Assembly: GCA_963930655.1 (NCBI GenBank)
Contig: OZ005605.1
Span: forward strand, 9,431,501-9,495,500
Length of the DNA: 64,000 bases
Direction of reading: 5' to 3'
Source: Myrica gale
Lineage: Eukaryota; Streptophyta; Magnoliopsida; Fagales; Myricaceae
The translations under genes and the position numbers were made by a program. The notes below the pieces were generated by a model. The model saw nothing but the letters and a program-made list of their open reading frames with translations. It ran no database searches and was not told the DNA's origin. Shown in pieces: positions 12,590-23,083 of this stretch (its first letter is position 1; the number at the start of each line of letters is the position of its first letter).

Positions 12590-13826
12590 ATATAACTACA
12601 TTCCGGAATTTTACCGGTTTGAAATACGCAAGTTGAAATTTATGAAGTAGGGGGAGGGCAAACTTGTCTTTTCCCCAAGCCCTTTTCGCATTAAACCTCC
12701 CTCTCTTTCACGAAGTCTCACATTTTCCTTTACCCCAAATCATACCTCCCATGCCCTAAGTCACCCACCCGAAAAGGAAGAAGGAAGAAGAGAAAGAAGA
12801 AGGAAGAAGGAAGAAGGAGAAGAAAAGAAGGAGGAAGAGGAGAGAAGCAAGGTAAATCCTTGCTGGCCAAAAATCGTGCTACACTCTCTCTCTCTCTCTC
12901 TCTCTATTCTATTCTTGTTTCCTCTTGTTGGTTGGTTGTGGTTTGATGGTAGTTTGTCTAAGTAGTTTTCTCCTTGTGATTCATGGATGTTTAGTGTGGA
13001 TCTATGCATGTTCAAGGTAGATCTTGTAAGTGTTTAAGTGTAGCATAGATTTTTACATGAGAACATGTGGAAAAAATGGCTAGATCTGAAATGATGGTTC
13101 AAGAGAAAGTGGTTATGTGCTCTAGGTGTTTGATAAAAGGCCTAAGAGGGGATTGAAACCTAAGTTGAGCAAGTATGGCCGAATCTAGGGTTTGATGCAT
13201 TAGATAGTGTATGTATGCTAGTGATATTGAGAACCACAAAGCCCTAAGTGTTAGGGATATGTTCAGATCTGGGAAAATAGGCAAGAGGACCAATAACGCA
13301 CACTAGGTGTTTGGTAAACAGCCCAAGAGAAATGGGTACATGCAATGGTGTTAACTTGATAATTATGGAACCATGATTTGGTTGTAAACTTCGAGTTGAA
13401 GTTGTAAGTGGGAGGAAGGTGAGAGTATAGTTGTTGTTATGAGATGTTAAGTTAGCCTTGGATGTTGGTTGTGACATGTAGAGATTCGGATTTTGGTTGT
13501 TGGAGATTGTTGTGATTTCTGGAGTTACATATGCAGATTTCAAGGCTTTGTTGCATTGGTGGTTATCTCTTGATATTTTAGTCCAATTTTACGGGGTTGG
13601 TCTTGGGATTTGTTTCAAGTTAAGAAAGGGAGCGTTTTAAGATAACTTGCATGTGAATTAGAGGTATGACGAATATGTTATGGTATGAAAAATTAGTGTG
13701 AGGGTCTATTAAAACAGATTCGTGTGAGTAATGTATTGATTACTATATACGTTTAGTGAACCTATGAATGACAATAGTACGGTTCATTGTAGGTAACGAG
13801 ACACACGATACTCAAGCAAGCCTAAG

Positions 13827-14708
13827 GTAAGTGAAAATCTTTACAAACTGGAATGATACACTGCATGAAGAATATTTATGAATAAGCATATCAAGTATGA
13901 CATATCAAGCATGACATTACCAAGCACGACATGAATGCATCATGATCATTTGCATTCATTTTCCTCATGAGAAATGAGACATTTTATGCAAATGAAAGTA
14001 CCATTTTTATGCTACTTTATGACAAGTTTTATGACAAGTTAATTAACGAACCCAAGTCGGTCGGTACCGTACCAAGTCAAGAAGGTGCATCCATTTCCGA
14101 AGGACGTTTACGTGAAGGATGGATGTCACCTAGGACACCCATACCGAAGGATGCTTGCAAGAAGGATGGGTAGTCCATGAGGTAAGTGCAATCACACTGA
14201 AGGATGCTTGCAAGAAGGTGTGAACCTCAAGGGTCGTGTCTAGCCACTGAAGGACGAATGAGAGAAGGTGAGCTAGCTCGACCATATGTAAGGTCCCTAA
14301 GGGAAATAAGGGACTGTTCCTACGGGAACGCACAACCCTGATGTCAGGGGTAGGTGGAGCTCAAGTAGCCCATAAGATAAGGATTGGAAAGATTTTCCAA
14401 AAGCAAGAGACTTATAAATAATAGTGAAGTTTTCAAGAGCAAGTGCATGTGCATATGCAATCATGAGGCATACACGTGCATCAAAATTCATGATCATGCA
14501 TGAATTACATACGTTTACATGATGTTTCAAGTTAAAGCTCATGATATTTCAAGATCAAGTACGTGAACTACATTATGTTTAAGTTCATGATTATTTTAAG
14601 TTCATGATGATTTCAAGTTCAAGTGCATGCTTACAATTTCAACCCATGTTTTAGCTATAATTCCTTACTGAGTCTTTCGACTCACAGTTTTAAATTGTAT
14701 CATTCCAG
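13827..14708 (+). promoter_or_regulatory. Putative LTR intron enclosing a structured stem-loop domain (E2 5' LTR)
   Basis: A strong donor-like AAG/GTAAGTG at 13827 and an acceptor-like TCATTCCAG ending at 14708 flank 882 nt. Just inside lie two perfect complementary 13-mers (13848-13860 and 14696-14708). Between them are stem-loops with complementary arms at 14084-14130, 14137-14171, 14192-14223, 14240-14276, GTTCC/GGAAC near 14312, CCCTG/CAGGG near 14335 and GAGTC/GACTC near 14670. All Tekay-like LTRs in the window conserve this layout. Splicing here is inference. The RNA-structure reading rests on covariation (see findings). Confidence 0.5.
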
Positions 14709-15114
14709 ATGATGTTACAGGGGTGGAATCTTAAGAAGAGGACCTTGAACCCTAGGAGAAGGGTTGATGAAATGTCTCTCTTGTTTGCTAACGTTAGGAA
14801 AGATTTAGCTAATTTTTGTAAAAGCCGGCATGAGCCACCGTGATGTGGTGGTCATGGGTTTCATTTGGCTTAGTTAGTTAATGTTTTAAACTGGTTGATA
14901 TTTTGAGAATATGTTTAACAACCTTGAGTTATCAATGGAAAGTATGTTCTTATGCACGTTATACGCTAGCATTATAAGGCTTCTTTTAACATTGAAGCAT
15001 CAACGTCTTTTCCGCTGCAAGTATAGTAGTAGGTACGCTGGAGCGTCCCATGCCGGGAATGCTCGCGGCTGTCATTAGCCTCGTTTAGCTAGCGTTCGGG
15101 GCGTGACAGTTTAG

Positions 15115-15126
15115 TGGTATCAGAGC
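15115..15126 (+). other. E2 primer-binding site (initiator tRNA-Met)
   Basis: TGGTATCAGAGC, six bases after the 5' LTR end, is the standard plant initiator tRNA-Met complement. Confidence 0.9.
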
Positions 15127-15255
15127 AATTTAGGAGTTTAGTGAACTTAAGATTTGCTACTCGCCTATTTGGATTTCGAGTATGCTATATGCTAGAAATC
15201 TCATGCATCAACTAGTTGTTAGGATACTTATGTAGTGATGACGATATAGTGCAGG

Positions 15256-18200
15256 ATGCCACCTAGGAAACAACCCAGGAATAGAAACACGGAGGAGGAG
15301 CCCGAAGAATCAGGTGTCTCTACCAATGATGTTTTAAGGCACATGGCTCAGCTCATCGCTGAACAAGTGCAGCAAGGGGCAAATGTGCAAGGGGCTCGAG
15401 ATCGCCCTGAAGGATGCACCTTTGACCAGTTTAACCGCCAACACCCGCCGGTATATAACGGTAGAGGAGATGCCGTTCTAGCAGAAAACTGGCTTCTAGA
15501 GATGAAAGAGTTGCTGGAAGTCATGGGGTGTACAGACTCCCAGAGAGTGAGCTTTGCTACCTTCAAGCTACAGGGAGATGCCAAGAGGTGGTGGCTATCC
15601 AAGAAGCTCCTACTGAGCCAAGAATTGGGAGAACAACCCATAATCTGGGAGAGGTTTCAACAAGAATTCCTGGACCGCTATTTTCCAAGGACGACGCGGG
15701 AAGCAAAAGCGAGAGAGTTTGCCAACTTAACTCAGGGATCAATGACTGTTGATCAATACTCTGGTCGATTCATGGAGTTGGTGAGGTTTGCTCCGTATTT
15801 AGTACCAGATGAGGAGAGGAAAGCCAGGAAGTTTGAAGAGGGACTTCATCCCCGAATCTTTGACAGAGTTATGGCCCATAACTTGAAGACGTTGGCAGAA
15901 GTCATAGAACGGGCAGTGATTGTGGAAAGAGGTCTGCAGAGGACAGCAGCATTTTACGACCAGCAAAAGAGGAAGGCTCCTCCCAAGCTGGAAACGTCAC
16001 AGGCACCCTGGAAGAAAAGCAAGCAAGGTTTATCACGGGGCCAGAATCAGAGACCTGGTGGAGCCCAGAACCAGAGACCTGGAGGAAGTCAGATTGCAGG
16101 AGGGAATCAATTCCCAATATGCAACAAATGTGGCAAGAAGCATCCCGGAGAGTGTAGGCAGGGAGTATGCTTCCAGTGCGGGAAGCCAGGTCACATTGCC
16201 CGAGATTGTAGGGCAAAAAGTAATTCAAGCCAAGCATCCCAACCCGCACCGCAAGACAATCCGAGGAGGCAAAGCGGTCCAACTCAAGCAAGACTATATG
16301 CTCTGACCCCGAGGGATGCGGAGGACCAAACCAGAGTAGTAACGGGTAAGTTGCCCTTGCCACAGGGAGAAGCCCTTGTATTATTTGATTCAGGGGCCAC
16401 ACATTCATTCATAGCATCGGCATATTGTAAGGCAAGAGATTTAAAGCTTGAGCCATTAGGATGTCATGTAGTAGTATCAACACCTACTGGTGGGAGGATC
16501 AATTGCGATCGAATAGTGAAAAATTTCCCGATAGAAGTTGAGGGGCAAATTATGCCGGCTAACCTGATAGTGATGGAAATGGGAGGGTTCGACCTCATTT
16601 TAGGTATGGATTGGTTGGCAACACACGGTGCTAGCATAAAATGTTACGAGAAGAAGGTCGTGTTCCAAAAGGAGGGGAGACCGGATTGTTGTTTTGTAGG
16701 CATGAGAAAGGTGGAACGAAGACCGGCGATCATTTCAGCCATGCAAGCCAAGAAATGGTTGCAAGGAGGAAGTGAGGGGTTCTTAGTTTGGGCAAATGAA
16801 ATGCAGAGAGAGACTGCTACGGTAGAGCAAACCCCTATAGTGAACGAATTTCCTGATGTGTTTCCGGAAGAATTACCCGGATTACCTCCTGATAGGGAAG
16901 TGGAGTTTGGCATCGATTTAGAACCAGGGACAACTCCAATTTCTAAAGCACCGTATAGGATGGCACCAGCAGAGTTGAAGGAATTGAAGATTCAGCTGGA
17001 GGATCTATTGGATAAAGGGTTCATTCGGCCGAGTGTGTCACCTTGGGGAGCTCCGATCTTGTTCGTAAAGAAGAAAGATGGAAGCCTCAGGATGTGCATT
17101 GATTACAGGGAGTTGAATAAGGTGACTATCAAGAATAGATACCCGTTGCCTCGCATTGATGATCTATTTGATCAATTGCAAGGGGCACAGGCATTCTCGA
17201 AGATTGATTTGAGATCGGGATATCACCAGTTGAAGGTGAAGGGGGAGGACATACCGAAGACGGCATTTCGAACGCGATATGGCCATTACGAATTTATGGT
17301 GATGCCTTTTGGGCTAACCAATGCTCCAGCCGCATTTATGGATTTGATGAATAGGGTGTTTCGGGAATTCTTAGATAAGTTTGTGGTTGTCTTTATTGAT
17401 GACATACTGATTTACTCACGGAATAAGGAGGAACATGAGAAGCATTTAAGGATTGTTCTACAGATTCTTAGGGAGAAGAAGTTGTTTGCCAAGTTTTCCA
17501 AATGTGAGTTTTGGTTGGAACAAGTTCGCTTTTTGGGGCATGTAGTGTCCGGAGAAGGGATTGCCGTGGATCCCGGAAAGGTAGCTGCTATATTCAAGTG
17601 GCCGAGGCCTACGAATGTGAAGGAAGTAAGAAGTTTTCTGGGATTAGCAGGGTACTATCGGAGGTTTATCAAGGGATTCTCAAAGATGGCCAAGCCTTTG
17701 ACGTCTCTAACAAAGAAGAATGTCAAATTTGAATGGACTCATGAGTGTGAGTGGAGCTTCCAAGAGTTAAAGGCCAATTTAGTTACTGCTCCAGTATTAG
17801 CACTACCCTCGGAATATGGAGAGTATGAAATCTATAGCGACGCATCGAAGCAAGGTTTAGGTTGTGTTTTGATGCAAGACAAAAGGGTAATAGCTTATGC
17901 TTCTAGGCAACTGAGGCCTCACGAGATTAATTATCCCACGCATGACTTAGAGTTAGCTGCTGTAGTCTATGCGTTAAAAATATGGAGACATTATTTGTAT
18001 GGGGTTAAATGTGAGATATTCACCGATCATAAGAGTCTTAAGTATTTTAACACCCAGAAAGAGCTGAACATGAGACAGCGGCGATGGTTAGAGTTGATTA
18101 AAGATTATGATTGCACAATAAGTTATCACCCTGGAAAAGCCAATGTGGTGGCCGACGCATTAAGTAGGAAGTCGGCAGAAACAAGTTCAGTAGAGGCAAG

Positions 18201-19746
18201 TTCAATGGAGGTGGTGCCCGAGGAAATCAGGAGAGACTTAAAAAGGGCAGAGATTGTGCTTATCATTGTCGATCAGTTTGTCTCCATTGCAGGGCTCTCG
18301 TTGCAACCTACCCTGGAGGAGCAGATTCGAGAGGCCCAGAAGAATGATAAGGTGATTGAAGGGATTAGAGAGCGAATTGAGAAAAAGGAAGACCCCGACT
18401 TTGGAGATAAGGATGAGTTATTACGATATCGAGGCAGAATTTGCGTGCCAAGTACAAGGGAGATTAAAGACTTGATTCTAGCAGAGGCTCATTCTACGCC
18501 TTATACCATCCATCCAGGAGGCACGAAGATGTATCAAGATATTAAGAAGGTCTTTTGGTGGCCTAATATGAAGCGGGAGATAGCCGAGTATGTGGCTCGA
18601 TGTTTGACTTGCCAGAAGGTGAAAGCCGAGCACCAGAGGCCAGCAGGAACACTAAAGCCTCTAGAGATCCCTGAATGGAAGTGGGAAGGGATAGCCATGG
18701 ATTTCGTAGTGGGGTTGCCTCGAACTACTTCGGGTTACGATGCTATATGGGTGATCGTGGACCGACTAACCAAGTCGGCACACTTCTTACCCATTAAGGT
18801 GAAGTATGCCCCGGAGAAGTTAGCGGAGATTTATCTTCAAGAGATTGTCAGATTACATGGAGTGCCTAAGAGCATAGTGTCGGATAGAGATCCGAGATTT
18901 ACATCGAGATTCTGGAAACGATTGCAGGAGTCATTGGGAACTCGGTTGAATTTTAGTACCGCTTTCCACCCACAGACAGATGGGCAGTCGGAAAGGACTA
19001 TACAAATTCTGGAGGATATGCTCAGGGCTTGCGTTGTGGATTTCAAAGGAGGATGGGCTCAATACTTGCCTTTAGCGGAATTCGCGTACAATAACAGTTT
19101 TCAAGCAAGTATTGGTATGGCACCCTATGAAGCCTTGTATGGGAGGAGGTGTAGATCACCTTTGTATTGGGATGAGGTAGGCGAAAGAAGGATGTTAGGG
19201 CCGGAAATAGTTTCAGAGACACGGGAAAAGATCCAAGTAATCAAAGATAGGCTTGTGACAGCCCAATGCAGGCAGAAGAGCTATGCTGATAATCGAAGAA
19301 GAGAACTTGAATTTGAGGCTGGGAGCAGAGTATTTCTGAAGATTTCTCCGAAGAAGGGGATAACGAGATTTGGAAAAAAGGGGAAGCTCCAACCCAGATT
19401 CATAGGACCCTTTGAGATCCTAGATAGAGTTGGGCCCGTGGCGTACAGGTTGGCCCTACCCCCTTGTTTAGAGGGAGTTCACAATGTGTTTCATGTATCG
19501 CTCCTAAGGAAGTATGTAACTGACCCTACCCATGTATTAGATTATGAGCCTTTGCAGGTTAGAGAAAACCTTACGTATGTGGAAGAACCTATAAGGGTTT
19601 TGGATAGGAAGGAGCAGCAACTGAGGACCAAAACCATACCTCTTGTTAAGGTCTTGTGGAGAAACCACGGAGTAGAAGAGGCCTCATGGGAATTAGAAAG
19701 TGAAATGTACTCGAAATATCCCCACTTACGGGAAGGACAAAGTTAA
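15256..19746 (+). CDS. E2 gag-pol polyprotein, Ty3/gypsy Tekay-like (1,496 codons, looks whole)
   Basis: A single frame starts [11 protein letters not shown], the first ATG after the PBS and the same start position as in E1 and E3. Domains by approximate residue: retrotransposon gag 95-215 (with [20 protein letters not shown] just upstream); CCHC knuckle [14 protein letters not shown] 305-318; aspartic protease core [10 protein letters not shown] 376-385; reverse transcriptase about 545-800 with [10 protein letters not shown] near 713; RNase H from about 855 ([12 protein letters not shown]); integrase zinc finger near 1085 (HPGG to CLTCQ); integrase core with [19 protein letters not shown] and [14 protein letters not shown]; and a C-terminal [16 protein letters not shown] region like the reduced chromodomain of Tekay/Del chromoviruses. 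RT before integrase is diagnostic of Ty3/gypsy. The product makes capsid, protease, RT/RNase H and integrase for copying through RNA. Very recent insertion. Confidence 0.97.
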   Translation: MPPRKQPRNRNTEEEPEESGVSTNDVLRHMAQLIAEQVQQGANVQGARDRPEGCTFDQFNRQHPPVYNGRGDAVLAENWLLEMKELLEVMGCTDSQRVSFATFKLQGDAKRWWLSKKLLLSQELGEQPIIWERFQQEFLDRYFPRTTREAKAREFANLTQGSMTVDQYSGRFMELVRFAPYLVPDEERKARKFEEGLHPRIFDRVMAHNLKTLAEVIERAVIVERGLQRTAAFYDQQKRKAPPKLETSQAPWKKSKQGLSRGQNQRPGGAQNQRPGGSQIAGGNQFPICNKCGKKHPGECRQGVCFQCGKPGHIARDCRAKSNSSQASQPAPQDNPRRQSGPTQARLYALTPRDAEDQTRVVTGKLPLPQGEALVLFDSGATHSFIASAYCKARDLKLEPLGCHVVVSTPTGGRINCDRIVKNFPIEVEGQIMPANLIVMEMGGFDLILGMDWLATHGASIKCYEKKVVFQKEGRPDCCFVGMRKVERRPAIISAMQAKKWLQGGSEGFLVWANEMQRETATVEQTPIVNEFPDVFPEELPGLPPDREVEFGIDLEPGTTPISKAPYRMAPAELKELKIQLEDLLDKGFIRPSVSPWGAPILFVKKKDGSLRMCIDYRELNKVTIKNRYPLPRIDDLFDQLQGAQAFSKIDLRSGYHQLKVKGEDIPKTAFRTRYGHYEFMVMPFGLTNAPAAFMDLMNRVFREFLDKFVVVFIDDILIYSRNKEEHEKHLRIVLQILREKKLFAKFSKCEFWLEQVRFLGHVVSGEGIAVDPGKVAAIFKWPRPTNVKEVRSFLGLAGYYRRFIKGFSKMAKPLTSLTKKNVKFEWTHECEWSFQELKANLVTAPVLALPSEYGEYEIYSDASKQGLGCVLMQDKRVIAYASRQLRPHEINYPTHDLELAAVVYALKIWRHYLYGVKCEIFTDHKSLKYFNTQKELNMRQRRWLELIKDYDCTISYHPGKANVVADALSRKSAETSSVEASSMEVVPEEIRRDLKRAEIVLIIVDQFVSIAGLSLQPTLEEQIREAQKNDKVIEGIRERIEKKEDPDFGDKDELLRYRGRICVPSTREIKDLILAEAHSTPYTIHPGGTKMYQDIKKVFWWPNMKREIAEYVARCLTCQKVKAEHQRPAGTLKPLEIPEWKWEGIAMDFVVGLPRTTSGYDAIWVIVDRLTKSAHFLPIKVKYAPEKLAEIYLQEIVRLHGVPKSIVSDRDPRFTSRFWKRLQESLGTRLNFSTAFHPQTDGQSERTIQILEDMLRACVVDFKGGWAQYLPLAEFAYNNSFQASIGMAPYEALYGRRCRSPLYWDEVGERRMLGPEIVSETREKIQVIKDRLVTAQCRQKSYADNRRRELEFEAGSRVFLKISPKKGITRFGKKGKLQPRFIGPFEILDRVGPVAYRLALPPCLEGVHNVFHVSLLRKYVTDPTHVLDYEPLQVRENLTYVEEPIRVLDRKEQQLRTKTIPLVKVLWRNHGVEEASWELESEMYSKYPHLREGQS

Positions 19747-19986
19747 GAAGGATAATGTTAGAATTTCGATATGACTTGCCTGATCTGTTTTTCTTTTCAT
19801 TGATACCTTTATATTGTCTCACTATACATATGAGCTATAGTGCTATGTTGAAGTATATAAAGGCATATATATGTGTATTATGATAACGTTAGTTGTGGGG
19901 CCAGTTCGAGTATTCACCCGTCCTAGACCTCCACCATCAGGACAAATCTCTGGTAAGGAAGATCGAATTCCGAGGACGGAATTTTA

Positions 19987-20000
19987 TAAGGAGGGGAGGA
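19987..20000 (+). other. E2 polypurine tract
   Basis: AAGGAGGGGAGGA lies directly before the 3' LTR. The 120 bp upstream resemble the last part of the E1/E3 extra ORF (shared TCAGGACAAA and ATTCCGAGG), suggesting E2 descends from elements that had that ORF. Confidence 0.8.
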
Positions 20001-23000
20001 TGTGAGATCCCGAATTTACTTATGTCATTGTATAGGAGAGAGAGATTTTGCTATGATTTTCCTCAGGATGTAGGTATGTTTTAATTGGTGATTTTTGAGG
20101 TAAGTGTCGACACATTGGAACATAGTGTCGACACATTATACTAACACCCGAAAGTTTACCTTTTCCTGGAGACCAAAGTGAATTTTGACTAAGTGTTGTA
20201 AGTGTCGACACTTTGAGTCATAGTGTCGACACATTAGACTGGTACCCGAGCGTTTATATCTTTCCGGAACTAGAGTGATTTTTACTAAGTGTTGGAAGTG
20301 TCGACACCTTGGGTGATGGTGTCGACACATACAACTGAAACCCGAGAGTTCGCCTTTTTCCAGAACTCCCGTGGATTTTGACCAAGTGATGGAAGTGTCG
20401 ACACCTTGGGTGATGGTGTCGACACATCTAATTGAAACCCGAGAGTTTACATTTTTCCCACTATGGCTAAGTGTTGAAAGTGTCGACACCTTGAGTGATG
20501 GTGTCGACACATCTCACTAAATATGTTGTAAGTGTCGACACCTTGAGTGATGGTGTCGACACATATAACTACATTCCGGAATTTTACCGGTTTGAAATAC
20601 GCAAGTTGAAATTTATGAAGTAGGGGGAGGGCAAACTTGTCTTTTCCCCAAGCCCTTTTCGCATTAAACCTCCCTCTCTTTCACGAAGTCTCACATTTTC
20701 CTTTACCCCAAATCATACCTCCCATGCCCTAAGTCACCCACCCGAAAAGGAAGAAGGAAGAAGAGAAAGAAGAAGGAAGAAGGAAGAAGGAGAAGAAAAG
20801 AAGGAGGAAGAGGAGAGAAGCAAGGTAAATCCTTGCTGGCCAAAAATCGTGCTACACTCTCTCTCTCTCTCTCTCTCTCTATTCTCTTCTTGTTTCCTCT
20901 TGTTGGTTGGTTGTGGTTTGATGGTAGTTTGTCTAAGTAGTTTTCTCCTTGTGATTCATGGATGTTTAGTGTGGATCTATGCATGTTCAAGGTAGATCTT
21001 GTAAGTGTTTAAGTGTAGCATAGATTTTTACATGAGAACATGTGGAAAAAATGGCTAGATCTGAAATGATGGTTCAAGAGAAAGTGGTTATGTGCTCTAG
21101 GTGTTTGATAAAAGGCCTAAGAGGGGATTGAAACCTAAGTTGAGCAAGTATGGCCGAATCTAGGGTTTGATGCATTAGATAGTGTATGTATGCTAGTGAT
21201 ATTGAGAACCACAAAGCCCTAAGTGTTAGGGATATGTTCAGATCTGGGAAAATAGGCAAGAGGACCAATAACGCACACTAGGTGTTTGGTAAACAGCCCA
21301 AGAGAAATGGGTACATGCAATGGTGTTAACTTGATAATTATGGAACCATGATTTGGTTGTAAACTTCGAGTTGAAGTTGTAAGTGGGAGGAAGGTGAGAG
21401 TATAGTTGTTGTTATGAGATGTTAAGTTAGCCTTGGATGTTGGTTGTGACATGTAGAGATTCGGATTTTGGTTGTTGGAGATTGTTGTGATTTCTGGAGT
21501 TACATATGCAGATTTCAAGGCTTTGTTGCATTGGTGGTTATCTCTTGATATTTTAGTCCAATTTTACGGGGTTGGTCTTGGGATTTGTTTCAAGTTAAGA
21601 AAGAGAGCGTTTTAAGATAACTTGCATGTGAATTAGAGGTATGACGAATATGTTATGGTATGAAAAATTAGTGTGAGGGTCTATTAAAACAGATTCGTGT
21701 GAGTAATGTATTGATTACTATATACGTTTAGTGAACCTATGAATGACAATAGTACGGTTCATTGTAGGTAACGAGACACACGATACTCAAGCAAGCCTAA
21801 GGTAAGTGAAAATCTTTACAAACTGGAATGATACACTGCATGAAGAATATTTATGAATAAGCATATCAAGTATGACATATCAAGCATGACATTACCAAGC
21901 ACGACATGAATGCATCATGATCATTTGCATTCATTTTCCTCATGAGAAATGAGACATTTTATGCAAATGAAAGTACCATTTTTATGCTACTTTATGACAA
22001 GTTTTATGACAAGTTAATTAACGAACCCAAGTCGGTCGGTACCGTACCAAGTCAAGAAGGTGCATCCATTTCCGAAGGACGTTTACGTGAAGGATGGATG
22101 TCACCTAGGACACCCATACCGAAGGATGCTTGCAAGAAGGATGGGTAGTCCATGAGGTAAGTGCAATCACACTGAAGGATGCTTGCAAGAAGGTGTGAAC
22201 CTCAAGGGTCGTGTCTAGCCACTGAAGGACGAATGAGAGAAGGTGAGCTAGCTCGACCATATGTAAGGTCCCTAAGGGAAATAAGGGACTGTTCCTACGG
22301 GAACGCACAACCCTGATGTCAGGGGTAGGTGGAGCTCAAGTAGCCCATAAGATAAGGATTGGAAAGATTTTCCAAAAGCAAGAGACTTATAAATAATAGT
22401 GAAGTTTTCAAGAGCAAGTGCATGTGCATATGCAATCATGAGGCATACACGTGCATCAAAATTCATGATCATGCATGAATTACATACGTTTACATGATGT
22501 TTCAAGTTAAAGCTCATGATATTTCAAGATCAAGTACGTGAACTACATTATGTTTAAGTTCATGATTATTTTAAGTTCATGATGATTTCAAGTTCAAGTG
22601 CATGCTTACAATTTCAACCCATGTTTTAGCTATAATTCCTTACTGAGTCTTTCGACTCACAGTTTTAAATTGTATCATTCCAGATGATGTTACAGGGGTG
22701 GAATCTTAAGAAGAGGACCTTGAACCCTAGGAGAAGGGTTGATGAAATGTCTCTCTTGTTTGCTAACGTTAGGAAAGATTTAGCTAATTTTTGTAAAAGC
22801 CGGCATGAGCCACCGTGATGTGGTGGTCATGGGTTTCATTTGGCTTAGTTAGTTAATGTTTTAAACTGGTTGATATTTTGAGAATATGTTTAACAACCTT
22901 GAGTTATCAATGGAAAGTATGTTCTTATGCACGTTATACGCTAGCATTATAAGGCTTCTTTTAACATTGAAGCATCAACGTCTTTTCCGCTGCAAGTATA

Positions 23001-23083
23001 GTAGTAGGTACGCTGGAGCGTCCCATGCCGGGAATGCTCGCGGCTGTCATTAGCCTCGTTTAGCTAGCGTTCGGGGCGTGACA
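20001..23083 (+). repeat. E2 3' LTR (3,083 bp)
   Basis: Near-identical copy of 12028-15108. GTGTCGACAC array at 20104-20562, CT microsatellite 20855-20880, stem-loop domain 21823-22683. Confidence 0.97.

Larger units (their letters stand above)
12028..15108 (+). repeat. E2 5' LTR (3,081 bp)
   Basis: Ends TGTGAGATCCC and GGGGCGTGACA. Notable contents: a paired GTGTCGACAC array (12131-12589), a purine-rich tract and CT microsatellite (12775-12905), a GGTAAGTG donor-like site (13826-13833), and the stem-loop domain closed by CTGGAATGATACA (13848-13860) and TGTATCATTCCAG (14696-14708). Confidence 0.97.
12028..23083 (+). mobile_element. E2: young, apparently whole Ty3/gypsy Tekay-like chromovirus nested in E1
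   Basis: The 5' LTR is 12028-15108 and the 3' LTR 20001-23083. The target duplication TCAAC at 12023-12027 and 23084-23088 is perfect. PBS TGGTATCAGAGC at 15115, one uninterrupted gag-pol frame at 15256-19746, and PPT AGGAGGGGAGGA just before 20001. By eye the LTRs differ by about two substitutions and one CT-repeat length change over 3.08 kb. At an assumed rate near 1e-8 per site per year this puts insertion at tens of thousands of years or less. It looks whole. It lacks the extra ORF found in E1 and E3. Confidence 0.97.

Noticed and set aside
12761-13543. Minus-strand frames in the E2 LTR, repeated at 20703-21518
   Set aside because: Antisense to the LTR and identical in both copies only because the LTRs are identical.
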